A stretch of 64,000 bases of DNA from assembly GCA_028704885.1 (NCBI GenBank), contig JAQWEN010000001.1:248001-312000 (forward strand), read 5' to 3'. A program made the position numbers and the translations under genes. The notes below the pieces were generated by a model that saw only the letters and a list, made by a program, of their open reading frames with translations, was not told the DNA's origin and did no database searches. The DNA comes from Candidatus Shapirobacteria bacterium. GTDB taxonomy: Bacteria; Patescibacteria; Microgenomatia; UBA12405. Of this stretch, positions 14,654 through 22,342 are shown piece by piece; position 1 is the stretch's first letter; every line of letters starts with the position of its first letter.

Positions 14654-15964
14654 ATGAATACAGATGCTATCAGACTGCCCCCCAGCTCTGAAGAAGCTGA
14701 AGTTTGCGTATTAGGGTCGATTTTAATTGATAATGATGCAGTTTTGGCGGTGTCGGAATTTTTAAGACCAGAACATTTTTACAATTCTAATTATGGCAAG
14801 ATTTATGAGGGGATGATGAAGCTCTATGAAGAGCGAATGCCAATTGATATTGTGACAGTAGCGGAGAAATTAAAGGAGTTAAATGTATTAAAAAAAATTG
14901 GAGGAAAAGGGTTTCTGACTAGATTGGCTAGTGAGGTTCCAACAGCGGCTAATGCGGAAAGTTATGGTCATATTATTAAATCATTATCAGCTAAAAGAGA
15001 ATTGATATCGGCGGCGGGAAGGATTAGTGAAAAAGCTTTTGATCCAACATTACCGGCTGACCAATTATTAGATATCGCCGAACAAGAAATTTTTTCTTTA
15101 TCTCAAAAACATTTGAAATCAATTCCGACTTCATTAAAAGAAGTGTTAACAGCTAGTTTTGATAGATTAGATGAATTACAAAAATTAGGAACTGGATTAA
15201 GAGGGGTTCCAAGCGGTTTTAAGGGTTTGGATAATATTTTGGCAGGAATGCAGGATAGCAATTTATTGATTTTGGCCGCTCGACCAGGGGTAGGTAAAAC
15301 AGCTTTTGGTTTAAATATTGCCAGACATGTAGCAGTCGAAGAGAAAATGCCAGTTTGTATGTTTTCATTAGAAATGAGCAAGGAGGAATTAGTTGATCGT
15401 TTATTGGTAAGACAGGGATTAATTGATGCTTGGAAATTAAAAACAGGACAATTATCGGCTAATGATTTTGATGCTTTATCTGAAGCTATGGGAGTTTTAG
15501 CTGAAGCTCCACTTTATATTGATGATACTCCAGGATTAACAGTAACAGAATTGAGAACCAAGGCTCGAAGATTACAGGTTGATAAGGGAATTAAATTTAT
15601 AATTGTTGATTATTTGCAATTGATGCATGGATCGACTCGAGATAATAGAGTTCAGGAAGTTTCAGAAATTTCGCAGGGTTTAAAAAATTTGGCGAGAGAA
15701 TTAAAAGTTCCAGTATTGGCATTGGCCCAGTTATCTAGAGCTATGGAAGCTAGGGGAGGAAAGCCAAGATTATCGGATTTAAGAGAATCGGGAAGTATCG
15801 AACAAGATGCTGACGTGGTTTTCTTTTTATCAAGAGAAGATGAAGAGGTAAGAGAAATGGTGACTTGTAGTGTTGAAAAACACCGAAATGGTCCAACAGG
15901 AAGCTTTAATTTGTATTTCAATGGCAAACAAGTTAGTTTCTTCGATGTGGAAAAGAAGCAATAA
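14654..15964 (+). CDS. dnaB: Replicative DNA helicase DnaB
   Basis: DnaB (436 aa) is the hexameric 5'-3' helicase of the replication fork. It has the N-terminal DnaG-interacting domain (PPSSEEAEVCVLGSILID ... FYNSNYGKIYEGM), a linker, then the RecA-like ATPase with Walker A ARPGVGKTAFG (about 209-219), Walker B FIIVDYLQLM, and the DnaB signature LSDLRESGSIEQDADVV with a late arginine-finger region (SVEKHRNGPTG). The length is typical, and no intein or insertion is seen. Confidence 0.96.
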   Translation: MNTDAIRLPPSSEEAEVCVLGSILIDNDAVLAVSEFLRPEHFYNSNYGKIYEGMMKLYEERMPIDIVTVAEKLKELNVLKKIGGKGFLTRLASEVPTAANAESYGHIIKSLSAKRELISAAGRISEKAFDPTLPADQLLDIAEQEIFSLSQKHLKSIPTSLKEVLTASFDRLDELQKLGTGLRGVPSGFKGLDNILAGMQDSNLLILAARPGVGKTAFGLNIARHVAVEEKMPVCMFSLEMSKEELVDRLLVRQGLIDAWKLKTGQLSANDFDALSEAMGVLAEAPLYIDDTPGLTVTELRTKARRLQVDKGIKFIIVDYLQLMHGSTRDNRVQEVSEISQGLKNLARELKVPVLALAQLSRAMEARGGKPRLSDLRESGSIEQDADVVFFLSREDEEVREMVTCSVEKHRNGPTGSFNLYFNGKQVSFFDVEKKQ

Positions 15965-15998
15965 TTTTTAATTTTAGGTTATAATAAGATTACTTTTA

Positions 15999-16081
15999 GC
16001 CGAAGTGGTGGAATGGTAGACACGCACGCCTCAAGAGCGTGTGGCAGCAATGTCATGGGGGTTCAAGTCCCTCCTTCGGCA
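15999..16081 (+). tRNA. tRNA-Leu (CAA)
   Basis: The acceptor stem GCCGAAG pairs with CTTCGGC, discriminator A at 16081. The anticodon stem CACGC/GCGTG carries loop CTCAAGA, anticodon CAA (reads UUG). A long variable arm (GGCAGCAATGTCATG region) marks a class II tRNA. The T loop GTTCAAGTC is standard. CCA is not encoded. A TATAAT at about 15980 may be its -10 box. Confidence 0.93.
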
Positions 16082-16182
16082 CAAATTTAGATTGAAACAA
16101 AAAAGAAAAAATAATTTATTTTTTCGGCTCGTAAAATATTTTCAATAATCTTACATTGATTTTTAAAATGTTAAAATAAGTT

Positions 16183-16848
16183 ATGAGTTTGGGAATATTA
16201 AGAATTGTTGGAATAATACTTTTTGTTTATTTAACTTGGAGAAATTTAAAAAATAATTACGAAGAAGATAAAATCGTAAACTACTCATGGATAGCTTTGT
16301 TAGGTTTTTTTGTTGTGGGCAGAATCACTTATGGTTTAGTTAATTTTGGGATTTGGAATGATAGTTGGTTAAGCTGGTTTTCGGTTTGGAATAAACCAGG
16401 AATGGATTATATTGGTGGTTTTTTAGCCTTAATTTTGATTAATTTTATTTTTTCAAAAATAAACAGTTGGAAATTTATACCATTTTGTGAAGATGGATTA
16501 GTTAACTCTTTGTTCTTTTTGGTTTTTTTAATAGCGGATGAATTTTTAAGAAGTAAATTTGACTTGAAAACAGGAGTTTATTTATTATTTTTAGTCTTAA
16601 TGATACTTTTGGCCAATTTAGCTAAGAAAAAATATCGATCGTTAGTGTGGTATAAGAGTGGAAAGAAAGGTTTTGCTTTTTTAATAACTGGATTTTTTGC
16701 TTTTTTAATATTAGGATTTTTAGGGCTTTATTTTAAAATTAATTTGCCTTATTTAATTTTATATTGGCTTATTAGTTTGATTTCTTTGACAGGATTGTGT
16801 ATTTTAGGTGAAGTATTTAATTTTTTAGTGATTAACAAAAGGAGATAA
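16183..16848 (+). CDS. Lgt-like polytopic membrane protein
   Basis: This 221-aa protein has about 6-7 transmembrane helices and resembles prolipoprotein diacylglyceryl transferase. The GRITYGLVN stretch (46-54) matches the GGRLGYVLFY signature and PGMDYIGGFLA (72-82) matches GGMSFHGGL. The conserved histidine of that signature is replaced (DYIGG), so normal Lgt chemistry is uncertain. It is the first gene of a cluster that also encodes an LspA-like protein, supporting a role in lipoprotein handling. A TAAAAT box ends 5 nt before the ATG. Confidence 0.65.
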   Translation: MSLGILRIVGIILFVYLTWRNLKNNYEEDKIVNYSWIALLGFFVVGRITYGLVNFGIWNDSWLSWFSVWNKPGMDYIGGFLALILINFIFSKINSWKFIPFCEDGLVNSLFFLVFLIADEFLRSKFDLKTGVYLLFLVLMILLANLAKKKYRSLVWYKSGKKGFAFLITGFFAFLILGFLGLYFKINLPYLILYWLISLISLTGLCILGEVFNFLVINKRR

Positions 16849-16849
16849 T

Positions 16850-17227
16850 ATGAAAAAGAAAACAGGGAATTTAAGTTTACCAGGTAGATTACTATCGCCA
16901 ATTAAAGTTTTTTTGGAGAAAGAATTGGTTCTTCTTAAAAGAAGAAAAAAACAATTGAAAAAAAATGATCCGTTTTTTGCTGAAAATAGAGCCAATGAAA
17001 ATTCTTTTGAAGAGGATTTAGATGAACAGATTGGCCATTTCGATAACGAGGTTAAGGCAAAATTTTTAAGTAAAGAGATAGTCCAATTTAGAACAGCCTT
17101 AACTCGAATGAAAATAGGTAAATACGGCATCTGTGAAAAGTGTGGAAAGATGATTGATACTGATAGATTGGCAGTTCAGCCGGAGGCAACTATGTGTATT
17201 AAGTGTAGTAAAAAAAGTGAAGAATAG
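16850..17227 (+). CDS. DksA/TraR-type C4 zinc-finger protein
   Basis: This 125-aa protein has a charged coiled-coil N-terminal two-thirds and a C-terminal C4 zinc finger: C95 and C98 in CEKCGK, C116 and C119 in CIKC, with the RLAVQPEAT linker typical of DksA/TraR (R-L-x-A-x-P-x-A-x-x-C). DksA-family proteins bind the RNA polymerase secondary channel and modulate rRNA and stress promoters; whether this copy does so is inferred. AGGAG lies 7 nt before the ATG. It sits between Lgt-like and LspA-like genes. Confidence 0.85.
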   Translation: MKKKTGNLSLPGRLLSPIKVFLEKELVLLKRRKKQLKKNDPFFAENRANENSFEEDLDEQIGHFDNEVKAKFLSKEIVQFRTALTRMKIGKYGICEKCGKMIDTDRLAVQPEATMCIKCSKKSEE

Positions 17228-17236
17228 TTGATATTT

Positions 17237-17524
17237 ATGGTTAAAAACTATGGTATAAGTTTTGGAATAAATGGGGTATTTTTTATTGTATTGAGTATAT
17301 TTTTTGTTCTATTATTTTTGTTTTTAAGTATAAAGAAAGGAAAGGGCTATTGGTTAATTTTTATGGGGGGTTTAGCCAATTTAATTGAGAGGATTGTTTT
17401 GGGATATGTAAGAGATTATTGGAATTTTTTAGGATTGGGACTTTACAATAATATTAATGATTGGATAATTGGAATAGGAGTTTTATTTTGTTTAAGCGAT
17501 TTATTATGGAAGAAATCAAAATAG
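17237..17524 (+). CDS. LspA-like protein, shortened signal peptidase II homologue
   Basis: This 95-aa, mostly hydrophobic protein matches the C-terminal half of lipoprotein signal peptidase. GGLANLIERIVLGYVRDYWNF corresponds to GGxxGNLIDRxxxGxVVDFxxF, and NNINDWIIGIGV to FNxADxxIxxG. Both catalytic aspartates (in YVRDY and NINDW) are retained, but the protein is much shorter than normal LspA (about 150-170 aa), lacking the first two helices. ATG 17237 and TTG 17228 are alternative starts. It overlaps the rluA-family gene by 19 nt, a pairing also known from lspA-ylyB in Bacillus. Confidence 0.7.
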   Translation: MVKNYGISFGINGVFFIVLSIFFVLLFLFLSIKKGKGYWLIFMGGLANLIERIVLGYVRDYWNFLGLGLYNNINDWIIGIGVLFCLSDLLWKKSK

Positions 17525-18180
17525 TTTTTGAAGACAAAGATCTAATGATAGTTGAAAAACCACCATTGATGACAACAACTAAAGAAAAAAAGGAAGAAAA
17601 AGGAACATTGGAAGATTATTTACGGGAAATTAGGCCAAATAATTTACCGAGAAATGGAATTCTGCATAGGTTAGACAAGGGGACTTCTGGTTTAATAATA
17701 GTGGCTAAGACAGAAGAGGCATTTTTAAACCTTAAGAAACAATTCAAAGAGAGATCTTTAATGAAAAAGTATTATTGTTTGGTCGGCGGAGATAGTTCTT
17801 TTGAAGGAACAATAGATATGCCAATTGCTAGATCAAAATATGTTTTTGCTAAATTTGGAGTAAACGAAGATGGGAAGAGAGCATTGACAAATTTTAATTT
17901 GATTAAAAAATATCGTAAAGATGGAAAGATTTATAGTTTATTAGATATTGATTTAAAAACTGGAAGGACACACCAGATTAGAGTTCATTTAAGTCATTTA
18001 AGATGGCCTTTGGTAGGTGATAGAGTTTATGGAGGTGAGAGTGTTGATGGTTTAAAAAGACCATTTTTGCATGCTTATAAAATAATTTTTAAACATCCAA
18101 TTAATGGTCAAAAAATGGAATTTAAAATAGATTTACCGAAAGATTTAAGTGAAATTTTGAAAAAATATGAGGAATACTAG
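17506..18180 (+). CDS. RluA-family pseudouridine synthase
   Basis: This 224-aa enzyme converts uridine to pseudouridine in rRNA or tRNA. The catalytic signature HRLDKGTSGLIIVAKT carries the active Asp at 57. The later KTGRTHQIRVHLSHL and GDRVYGG motifs are typical of RluA/RluC/RluD. No S4 domain is visible, so it resembles short RluA/TruC-like forms; the target position cannot be given. I chose ATG 17506 (MEEIKIVFEDKD), where similarity begins. Confidence 0.92.
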   Translation: MEEIKIVFEDKDLMIVEKPPLMTTTKEKKEEKGTLEDYLREIRPNNLPRNGILHRLDKGTSGLIIVAKTEEAFLNLKKQFKERSLMKKYYCLVGGDSSFEGTIDMPIARSKYVFAKFGVNEDGKRALTNFNLIKKYRKDGKIYSLLDIDLKTGRTHQIRVHLSHLRWPLVGDRVYGGESVDGLKRPFLHAYKIIFKHPINGQKMEFKIDLPKDLSEILKKYEEY

Positions 18181-18994
18181 AATAAAAAAAAAGATAAATC
18201 TAAAATTGTTTTTTGGAGTAATTTTGTTGTTATTTTTGACGTTTTTAGTGTTATTAAGTTTCTTTAAAAAAGACAATAGTGATAAAAATTTAGACTACAA
18301 ATTGGGAATAATTGCAAATGATGGAATTACTTTGGTGTCAATATCTAATGAAAGAAAAATGATTAATGTTTTAAATTTAGGGGAAGAATCTTCGGAAGAA
18401 TTTAAAAGAATTGTAGGAAAAGAAAATAATATAGATTTAATTAAACATATTTATTGGTATAACTTTGGATTTTATCCAGATAAAATTTTGAATTTAAATT
18501 CAACTAGTCAATGGAAAAATAATGATGTTTTGATTGAAAATTTAGGTTTTTTAAATTGGATTAGATATAAAAAAGATTATGGAAAAATGCTTTTAAAACA
18601 GGAGAAAATAAATGGTTTATTAAATGAAAATAGATTGATTTTGGATGAAATACTGGTTCGTGATTTTTCAGAAAGTAAATTAAATAATGAAGAGTTAAGA
18701 CTGTCTATTTTTAATAATACAAACGAAAGTGGTTTAGCTGGTTTTATAACAAAAAGATTAGAATGGTCGGGATTTTCGGTAGTTTCGAATGATAATGATA
18801 CTCAAAAAATAAATAATTGTTTGATTGTTTATGGTAATAAAGTTGATCAAAATTATGGTTGGAAGTTGATAAATAAAATTTTTAATTGTGATAAAAAATT
18901 TGATGAAAATTTAAATGAAAATGAATTGGAACTATATTTTGGTGATAATTTTGCTTCAGTGATAAAATACTCAAGCTATACAATTAATAATTAA
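18167..18994 (+). CDS. Membrane-anchored LytR C-terminal-domain protein
   Basis: This 275-aa protein has an N-terminal transmembrane helix (about 13-34), a central region without recognised motifs, and a C-terminal LytR_C-like domain (LRLSIFNNTNESGLAGFITKR ... WSGFSVVSNDND), matching the VxVxNGTGxxGLAxxxAxxLxxxGFxV pattern found in LytR/CpsA/Psr proteins. The catalytic LCP domain is absent. It probably acts at the cell wall, role unknown. It overlaps the preceding gene by 14 nt. Its last residues (INN) are encoded by the AT-rich junction repeat. Confidence 0.7.
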   Translation: MRNTRIKKKINLKLFFGVILLLFLTFLVLLSFFKKDNSDKNLDYKLGIIANDGITLVSISNERKMINVLNLGEESSEEFKRIVGKENNIDLIKHIYWYNFGFYPDKILNLNSTSQWKNNDVLIENLGFLNWIRYKKDYGKMLLKQEKINGLLNENRLILDEILVRDFSESKLNNEELRLSIFNNTNESGLAGFITKRLEWSGFSVVSNDNDTQKINNCLIVYGNKVDQNYGWKLINKIFNCDKKFDENLNENELELYFGDNFASVIKYSSYTINN

Positions 18995-19027
18995 AAATTA
19001 ATAATTAAAAATTAATAATTAAGAATT
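18982..19027. repeat. AT-rich junction repeat between LytR_C gene and yebC
   Basis: About three tandem copies of the unit ATTAATAATTAAAA run from the last codons of the upstream gene to 2 nt before the yebC ATG. Related copies lie at 2666-2696 and 46495-46528 and, in variant form, inside pilD at about 49771-49799. Confidence 0.75.
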
Positions 19028-19028
19028 T

Positions 19029-19751
19029 ATGTCAGGTCATTCCAAATGGTCAAATATTAAAAACCGAAAAGGGGCTCAAGATAAAAAAAGAAGTGAGTCG
19101 TTTACGAGAACTTCAAGAGATATTTTAACTGCAATTAGACTTGGAGGGGGAATTACTAATCCGGAGGCTAATTTAGGTCTTAAAATTGCAATCGAAAAAG
19201 CGAGAGAGGTTAATATGCCAAAGGAAAATGTTGATAGATTATTGACTCGATTTGAAGAAAGAAAGGTAAATTTAGTGGCAATGACAATGGAGGGTTATGG
19301 TCCTTTTGGAGTGCCGATGATTATAGAATTGGAAACCGATAATAAAAATAGAACATTAGGAGAGATTAAACTTATTTTTAGAAATTATGGCGGTAATTTA
19401 GGTGAAAGTAATTCGGTTATGTTCCAATTTAAGAGAGTGGGAGAAGTGGAAATATCAGGTTTATCAGATATCAGTTCGTCAGATCTCAGTTTGGAATTGA
19501 TTGATGCGGGGGCGGTTGATTTTGATGGAAATATTATTTTAACAGAACCGAATGGTCTAAATGAAATGGTTAAAAAAGTTGAGGAGATGGGATTAAAAAT
19601 AGAAAGATCGGAATTGTCGATGAGGGCTAATAATCCGATCATGTTAAGTTCAGAGGATGAAGTAGGTAAAATTTTAGATATGATCGAAGAATTAGAAGAA
19701 AACGATGATGTTATAAATGTTTTTGCAGGATTCGATTATAAAAAGGTATAA
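19029..19751 (+). CDS. yebC: YebC/PmpR family protein (TACO1-like)
   Basis: This 240-aa protein has the unmistakable start SGHSKWSNIKNRKGAQDKKR and the AIEKAREVNMPKENVDRLL region of the YebC family. Members have been described as transcriptional regulators and, more recently, as factors helping ribosomes translate difficult motifs such as polyproline. The length is typical. With the EF-P modification genes at 30-32 kb, two polyproline-related systems lie in this window. The gene starts just after an AT-rich repeat. Confidence 0.95.
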   Translation: MSGHSKWSNIKNRKGAQDKKRSESFTRTSRDILTAIRLGGGITNPEANLGLKIAIEKAREVNMPKENVDRLLTRFEERKVNLVAMTMEGYGPFGVPMIIELETDNKNRTLGEIKLIFRNYGGNLGESNSVMFQFKRVGEVEISGLSDISSSDLSLELIDAGAVDFDGNIILTEPNGLNEMVKKVEEMGLKIERSELSMRANNPIMLSSEDEVGKILDMIEELEENDDVINVFAGFDYKKV

Positions 19752-19758
19752 TTTATCA

Positions 19759-20541
19759 ATGTCAAAAAGACTTAGATATTTAATATCATCGATTTTAGCT
19801 ACAATTGGTTTTTATTTTTTTTTAAGTTTACCCTATGAATCTCATTATTATGGTTTATTAGTGGGAATAGTTTTAATTATTTTTTGTTTTTGGTTTGGAT
19901 TGGGGATTGTCTTTGATAAAAGTATTTATATTCGATTAATGTCGATAGTAATGCCAGGAGCTTTTTTTATAGGATTTGCTTTATTTGCAACATTGTTACC
20001 CCAGACTTTTTTATTAAGTTTAATTTATAGCTTATTTTTTGGAATCATAATTTATGCGATGTTTCTGGTGGAAAATGTTTTTTTGGTAGCAATTGGATTT
20101 AGAACACCACCGCTTTATCGGGCGGCATATACAGTGGGATTAATTTTATTATTATTGACTTCTTTTTTCTTATTCGACAGTCTTTTTTCTTTTAAATTTA
20201 TTTATTGGTTGAACATATTGTCAGTTTTTGTGATTTCGATAATAATTTTTTTATATATATTTTTTAGCGTAACAATAGAATTACCCGACGATGGAAAAAA
20301 TAAAAATGTTTGGTATTATGTTTTGATTCCGTCAATTTTAATGTCAGAAATGGCCTTAGTTTTAAGTTTTTTACCAGTTGGCATTTTTAAAGGTTCTATT
20401 TATTTAGTGATGATAGTTTATATTTTTGGAGGGTTATTACACGCTGAATTAAGAGATAGATTGTTTAAGAGAACTTGGTTGGTTTTTATTTGGGTAGGCG
20501 TGGCTACAATTTTAGGAATTATTATTACTGGATTGAGGTAA
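19759..20541 (+). CDS. Polytopic membrane protein of unknown function
   Basis: This 260-aa protein has about eight predicted transmembrane helices (for example FLSLPYESHYYGLLVGIVL and YTVGLILLLLTSFFLF) and no recognised motif. Short polar loops include GFRTPPLYRAAYTVG and DDGKNKNVWYY. I chose ATG 19759 because a TATAAT box (19747-19752) overlaps the yebC stop and ends 6 nt before it; the upstream in-frame ATG at 19717 lies inside yebC. Its 3' end overlaps the convergent pta gene by 17 nt. Confidence 0.65.
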   Translation: MSKRLRYLISSILATIGFYFFLSLPYESHYYGLLVGIVLIIFCFWFGLGIVFDKSIYIRLMSIVMPGAFFIGFALFATLLPQTFLLSLIYSLFFGIIIYAMFLVENVFLVAIGFRTPPLYRAAYTVGLILLLLTSFFLFDSLFSFKFIYWLNILSVFVISIIIFLYIFFSVTIELPDDGKNKNVWYYVLIPSILMSEMALVLSFLPVGIFKGSIYLVMIVYIFGGLLHAELRDRLFKRTWLVFIWVGVATILGIIITGLR

Positions 20542-21463
20542 TGGCAACAGTGGTGACAATATCCTGAACATTACAGCCGCGAGAAAGATCATTAATAGGT
20601 TTTCTGATACCTTGGGTAAGAGGCCCGTAAGCGTTGGCATTAGCAATTCTTTCAACTAATTTATAGGCAATGTTGCCGGAATTTAAATCGGGAAAAATTA
20701 GAATATTAGCTTGACCGCCAATACAATTACCAGGGAATTTACGATCGCAAATATGAGGAACTAAAGCAGCATCGCCTTGAAGTTCACCTTCGACAATTAA
20801 ATCTGGTTGTTTTTGACGAATTAGGATAGTAGCCTCTCTGATTTTGTCGATAAACTCACCTTTGGCACTGTTGTTGGTGGAATAAGAAAGCATGGCGATT
20901 AGAGGAGTTTTTTGGGTGAGAAGTTTGAAACTAGCGGCGGTTTGAATGGCAATTTCCGATAAATCTTCTGCGGTTGGATTAACATTTAAACCACAATCAG
21001 CAAAAAACAACAGTCCTTCTTCACCCAAACTTAAGTTTTTGGTTTCCATAATGAAAAAACTAGAAACTAATTTGGAATCTTTGGCAGTTTTAATAATTTG
21101 AAGAGCAGGTCGAACGGTTTCAAGGGTGGTATGTTTGGCTCCGGCAACCATACCGTCGGCTAAACCAAGATGAACCATTAAAGTGCCAAAATAAATAGGG
21201 TCTTTAACTAATTTATTAGCTTCGTCGATAGTCATAGCTTTTTCTTTTCTGAGTTCGAAAAGAGTTTGAGTTAATTGATCAGCAAGAGTGGAAGTTTCCG
21301 GATTAATGTCACCATTTTTACCCAGAACTATGAGTTCAGCAATTTTTTGATCGCGAATGATTTTGGCAGCTTCAATAACTCGATCATCGTCGCCTTCAGC
21401 CAAAATGATTTTTTTATAATTAATCTTGGCTTGGCTATAAATATTTTCAATAATAGGATTCAT
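20525..21463 (-). CDS. pta: Phosphate acetyltransferase
   Basis: This 312-aa single-domain phosphotransacetylase interconverts acetyl-CoA and acetyl phosphate. Family segments include ILAEGDDDRVIEAAKII, MVHLGLADGMVAGAKHTT, FFADCGLNVNPTAEDLSEIA, MLSYSTNNSAKG and NILIFPDLNSGNIAYKLVER; the C-terminal YGPLTQGIRKPINDLSRGC is also typical. The length matches catalytic-domain-only Pta enzymes. No ackA is seen in the window. It borders the gene-free terminus-like region. Confidence 0.93.
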   Translation of the reverse strand: MNPIIENIYSQAKINYKKIILAEGDDDRVIEAAKIIRDQKIAELIVLGKNGDINPETSTLADQLTQTLFELRKEKAMTIDEANKLVKDPIYFGTLMVHLGLADGMVAGAKHTTLETVRPALQIIKTAKDSKLVSSFFIMETKNLSLGEEGLLFFADCGLNVNPTAEDLSEIAIQTAASFKLLTQKTPLIAMLSYSTNNSAKGEFIDKIREATILIRQKQPDLIVEGELQGDAALVPHICDRKFPGNCIGGQANILIFPDLNSGNIAYKLVERIANANAYGPLTQGIRKPINDLSRGCNVQDIVTTVAITSIQ

Positions 21464-21696
21464 ATGGATAATCTATTTTAAGCTGAATCTATTTATATTC
21501 AATATATAAAATAATACCTTAAGATAGGCATATTATTAATATAGAAGGGGAATGCAGGGGAATTGGAGATCAGAATTTCGGTTTGTCAGATATCAGATTT
21601 CAGCTAAAACAAGACAATAATGAAGCTAAACTAATTAAATAAATTAAAGCTAAATTAGGTTCAAAAAAAGATAGTAGACGAACAGGGCAGAGGGGA

Positions 21697-21754
21697 GTCC
21701 TATAATATACAACATCCTATAATATTTTCACGAATTATCCTATAGTTTTCACGG
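21697..21754 (+). repeat. Iteron-like direct repeats (TCCTATA / TTTTCACG)
   Basis: Copies at 21714-21733 (ATCCTATAATATTTTCACGA) and 21737-21754 (ATCCTATAGTTTTCACGG) differ by a 2-nt deletion and one or two substitutions. A partial third copy (GTCCTATAATATAC) starts at 21697. They are not palindromic and lie about 200-260 bp left of the dif-like site. Confidence 0.7.
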
Positions 21755-21953
21755 AGCAGGTGATACAGTGTGATATAGTCTCTGTGGAAAACTTGTATTC
21801 GGCCAAGTGTATCAAAATGAACTCATCAAGAGGGAGGAGTATGGGTTAATTAGACGTTAATTAATAATGAAGAATTAATAATTAGATGAAAATATCAGAG
21901 GAGAGAGAAGAGTTTTAATTCCTATCTCCTAGCAGAAGGCGGTTCAATATGCT

Positions 21954-21981
21954 ATGTCGCACAATGTATCTTTTGCGACTC
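21954..21981 (+). other. dif: dif-like XerCD recombination site
   Basis: A 28-bp site has an 11-bp left arm ATGTCGCACAA, a 6-bp centre TGTATC and an 11-bp right arm TTTTGCGACTC. The inner arms contain the inverted repeat GTCGCA / TGCGAC, centred exactly on the site. Compared with E. coli dif (recalled sequence), 15 of the 18 central positions agree (CGCAnAATGTATnTTnTG). It lies exactly where the strand bias of AGGGGA flips, and 361 bp before a Xer recombinase gene. Confidence 0.7.
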
Positions 21982-22145
21982 TATCTAAAGATTTAGGCAG
22001 GGGGAGTACCACTTTGGTGGATTAATTTTAAATTTTTAATTTACAATTTTTCTAACTTATTTTTATCTAATTATTCTTATTTATTAATTATGGTTAAATT
22101 CCCCATTTGACTTCCCGGCTTATAAATTGTCTTATCAGTCTCAAA

Positions 22146-22248
22146 TTCTAGGACTTGACTCCCCTATGCCTTTTTCGAACAGGTGACTTTGATGTTTTTG
22201 CCTAAAGATAGGCAAATTGAACCTAAAACGTCACCAGAGGCCCTAGAA
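22146..22248 (+). other. Nested stem structure, possible structured RNA or DNA cruciform
   Basis: Three stems nest: TTCTAGG (22146-22152) with CCTAGAA (22242-22248); GGTGAC (22182-22187) with GTCACC (22230-22235), extended by TTT/AAA after a bulge; and a perfect apical hairpin TTTGCCTA-AAGA-TAGGCAAA (22197-22216). It could be a small RNA or a protein-binding DNA structure near the terminus. No known family is recognised. Confidence 0.5.
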
Positions 22249-22309
22249 ATGAAGATTGTATAATTGCCGATTACTTTTACCTGTTGTTTATTAAATTAAC
22301 TGTAAGGTC

Positions 22310-22337
22310 TTGGCAAAACTGACTATCATGATAAGAT
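22310..22337 (+). promoter_or_regulatory. Promoter of the Xer recombinase gene
   Basis: TTGGCA (22310-22315), a 16-nt spacer and TAAGAT (22332-22337) precede the ATG at 22343 by only 5 nt, predicting a leaderless mRNA. Confidence 0.6.
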
Positions 22338-22342
22338 AGTTT

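Larger units (their letters stand above)
21464..22342. other. 879-bp gene-free region with terminus-like signals
   Basis: No credible ORF lies between pta and the Xer recombinase gene. The region contains three AGGGGA motifs (21546, 21555 and 21691 areas), a three-copy TCCTATA repeat (21697-21754), one TGTGGAAAA (DnaA-box-like) near 21784, a dif-like site (21954-21981), a structured stem (22146-22248), the first TCCCCT (22160) and the xer promoter (22310-22337). I searched by eye for tmRNA, RNase P and SRP RNA signatures and found none. Confidence 0.7.

Noticed and set aside
16107..16127. AT-only palindrome after tRNA-Leu as a terminator
   Set aside because: The stem (GAAAAAATAA/TTATTTTTTC) has almost no GC pairs, so stability is too low to call a terminator with confidence.
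21464..22342. Reading the gene-free region as oriC
   Set aside because: A DnaA-box-like word and iteron-like repeats are present, but G-rich AGGGGA lies on + to the left and on - to the right, and most flanking genes point inward. Both are expected for a terminus, not an origin, and a dif-like site and xer are adjacent.
21464..22342. tmRNA, RNase P RNA or SRP RNA in the long gap
   Set aside because: No tRNA-like ends, no GAGGAAAGTCC or ACAGAATCC signatures and no GGAAGCA SRP loop were found on either strand. A GGGGAGTC/GACTCCCC long-range complement exists but coincides with the polar hexamers.
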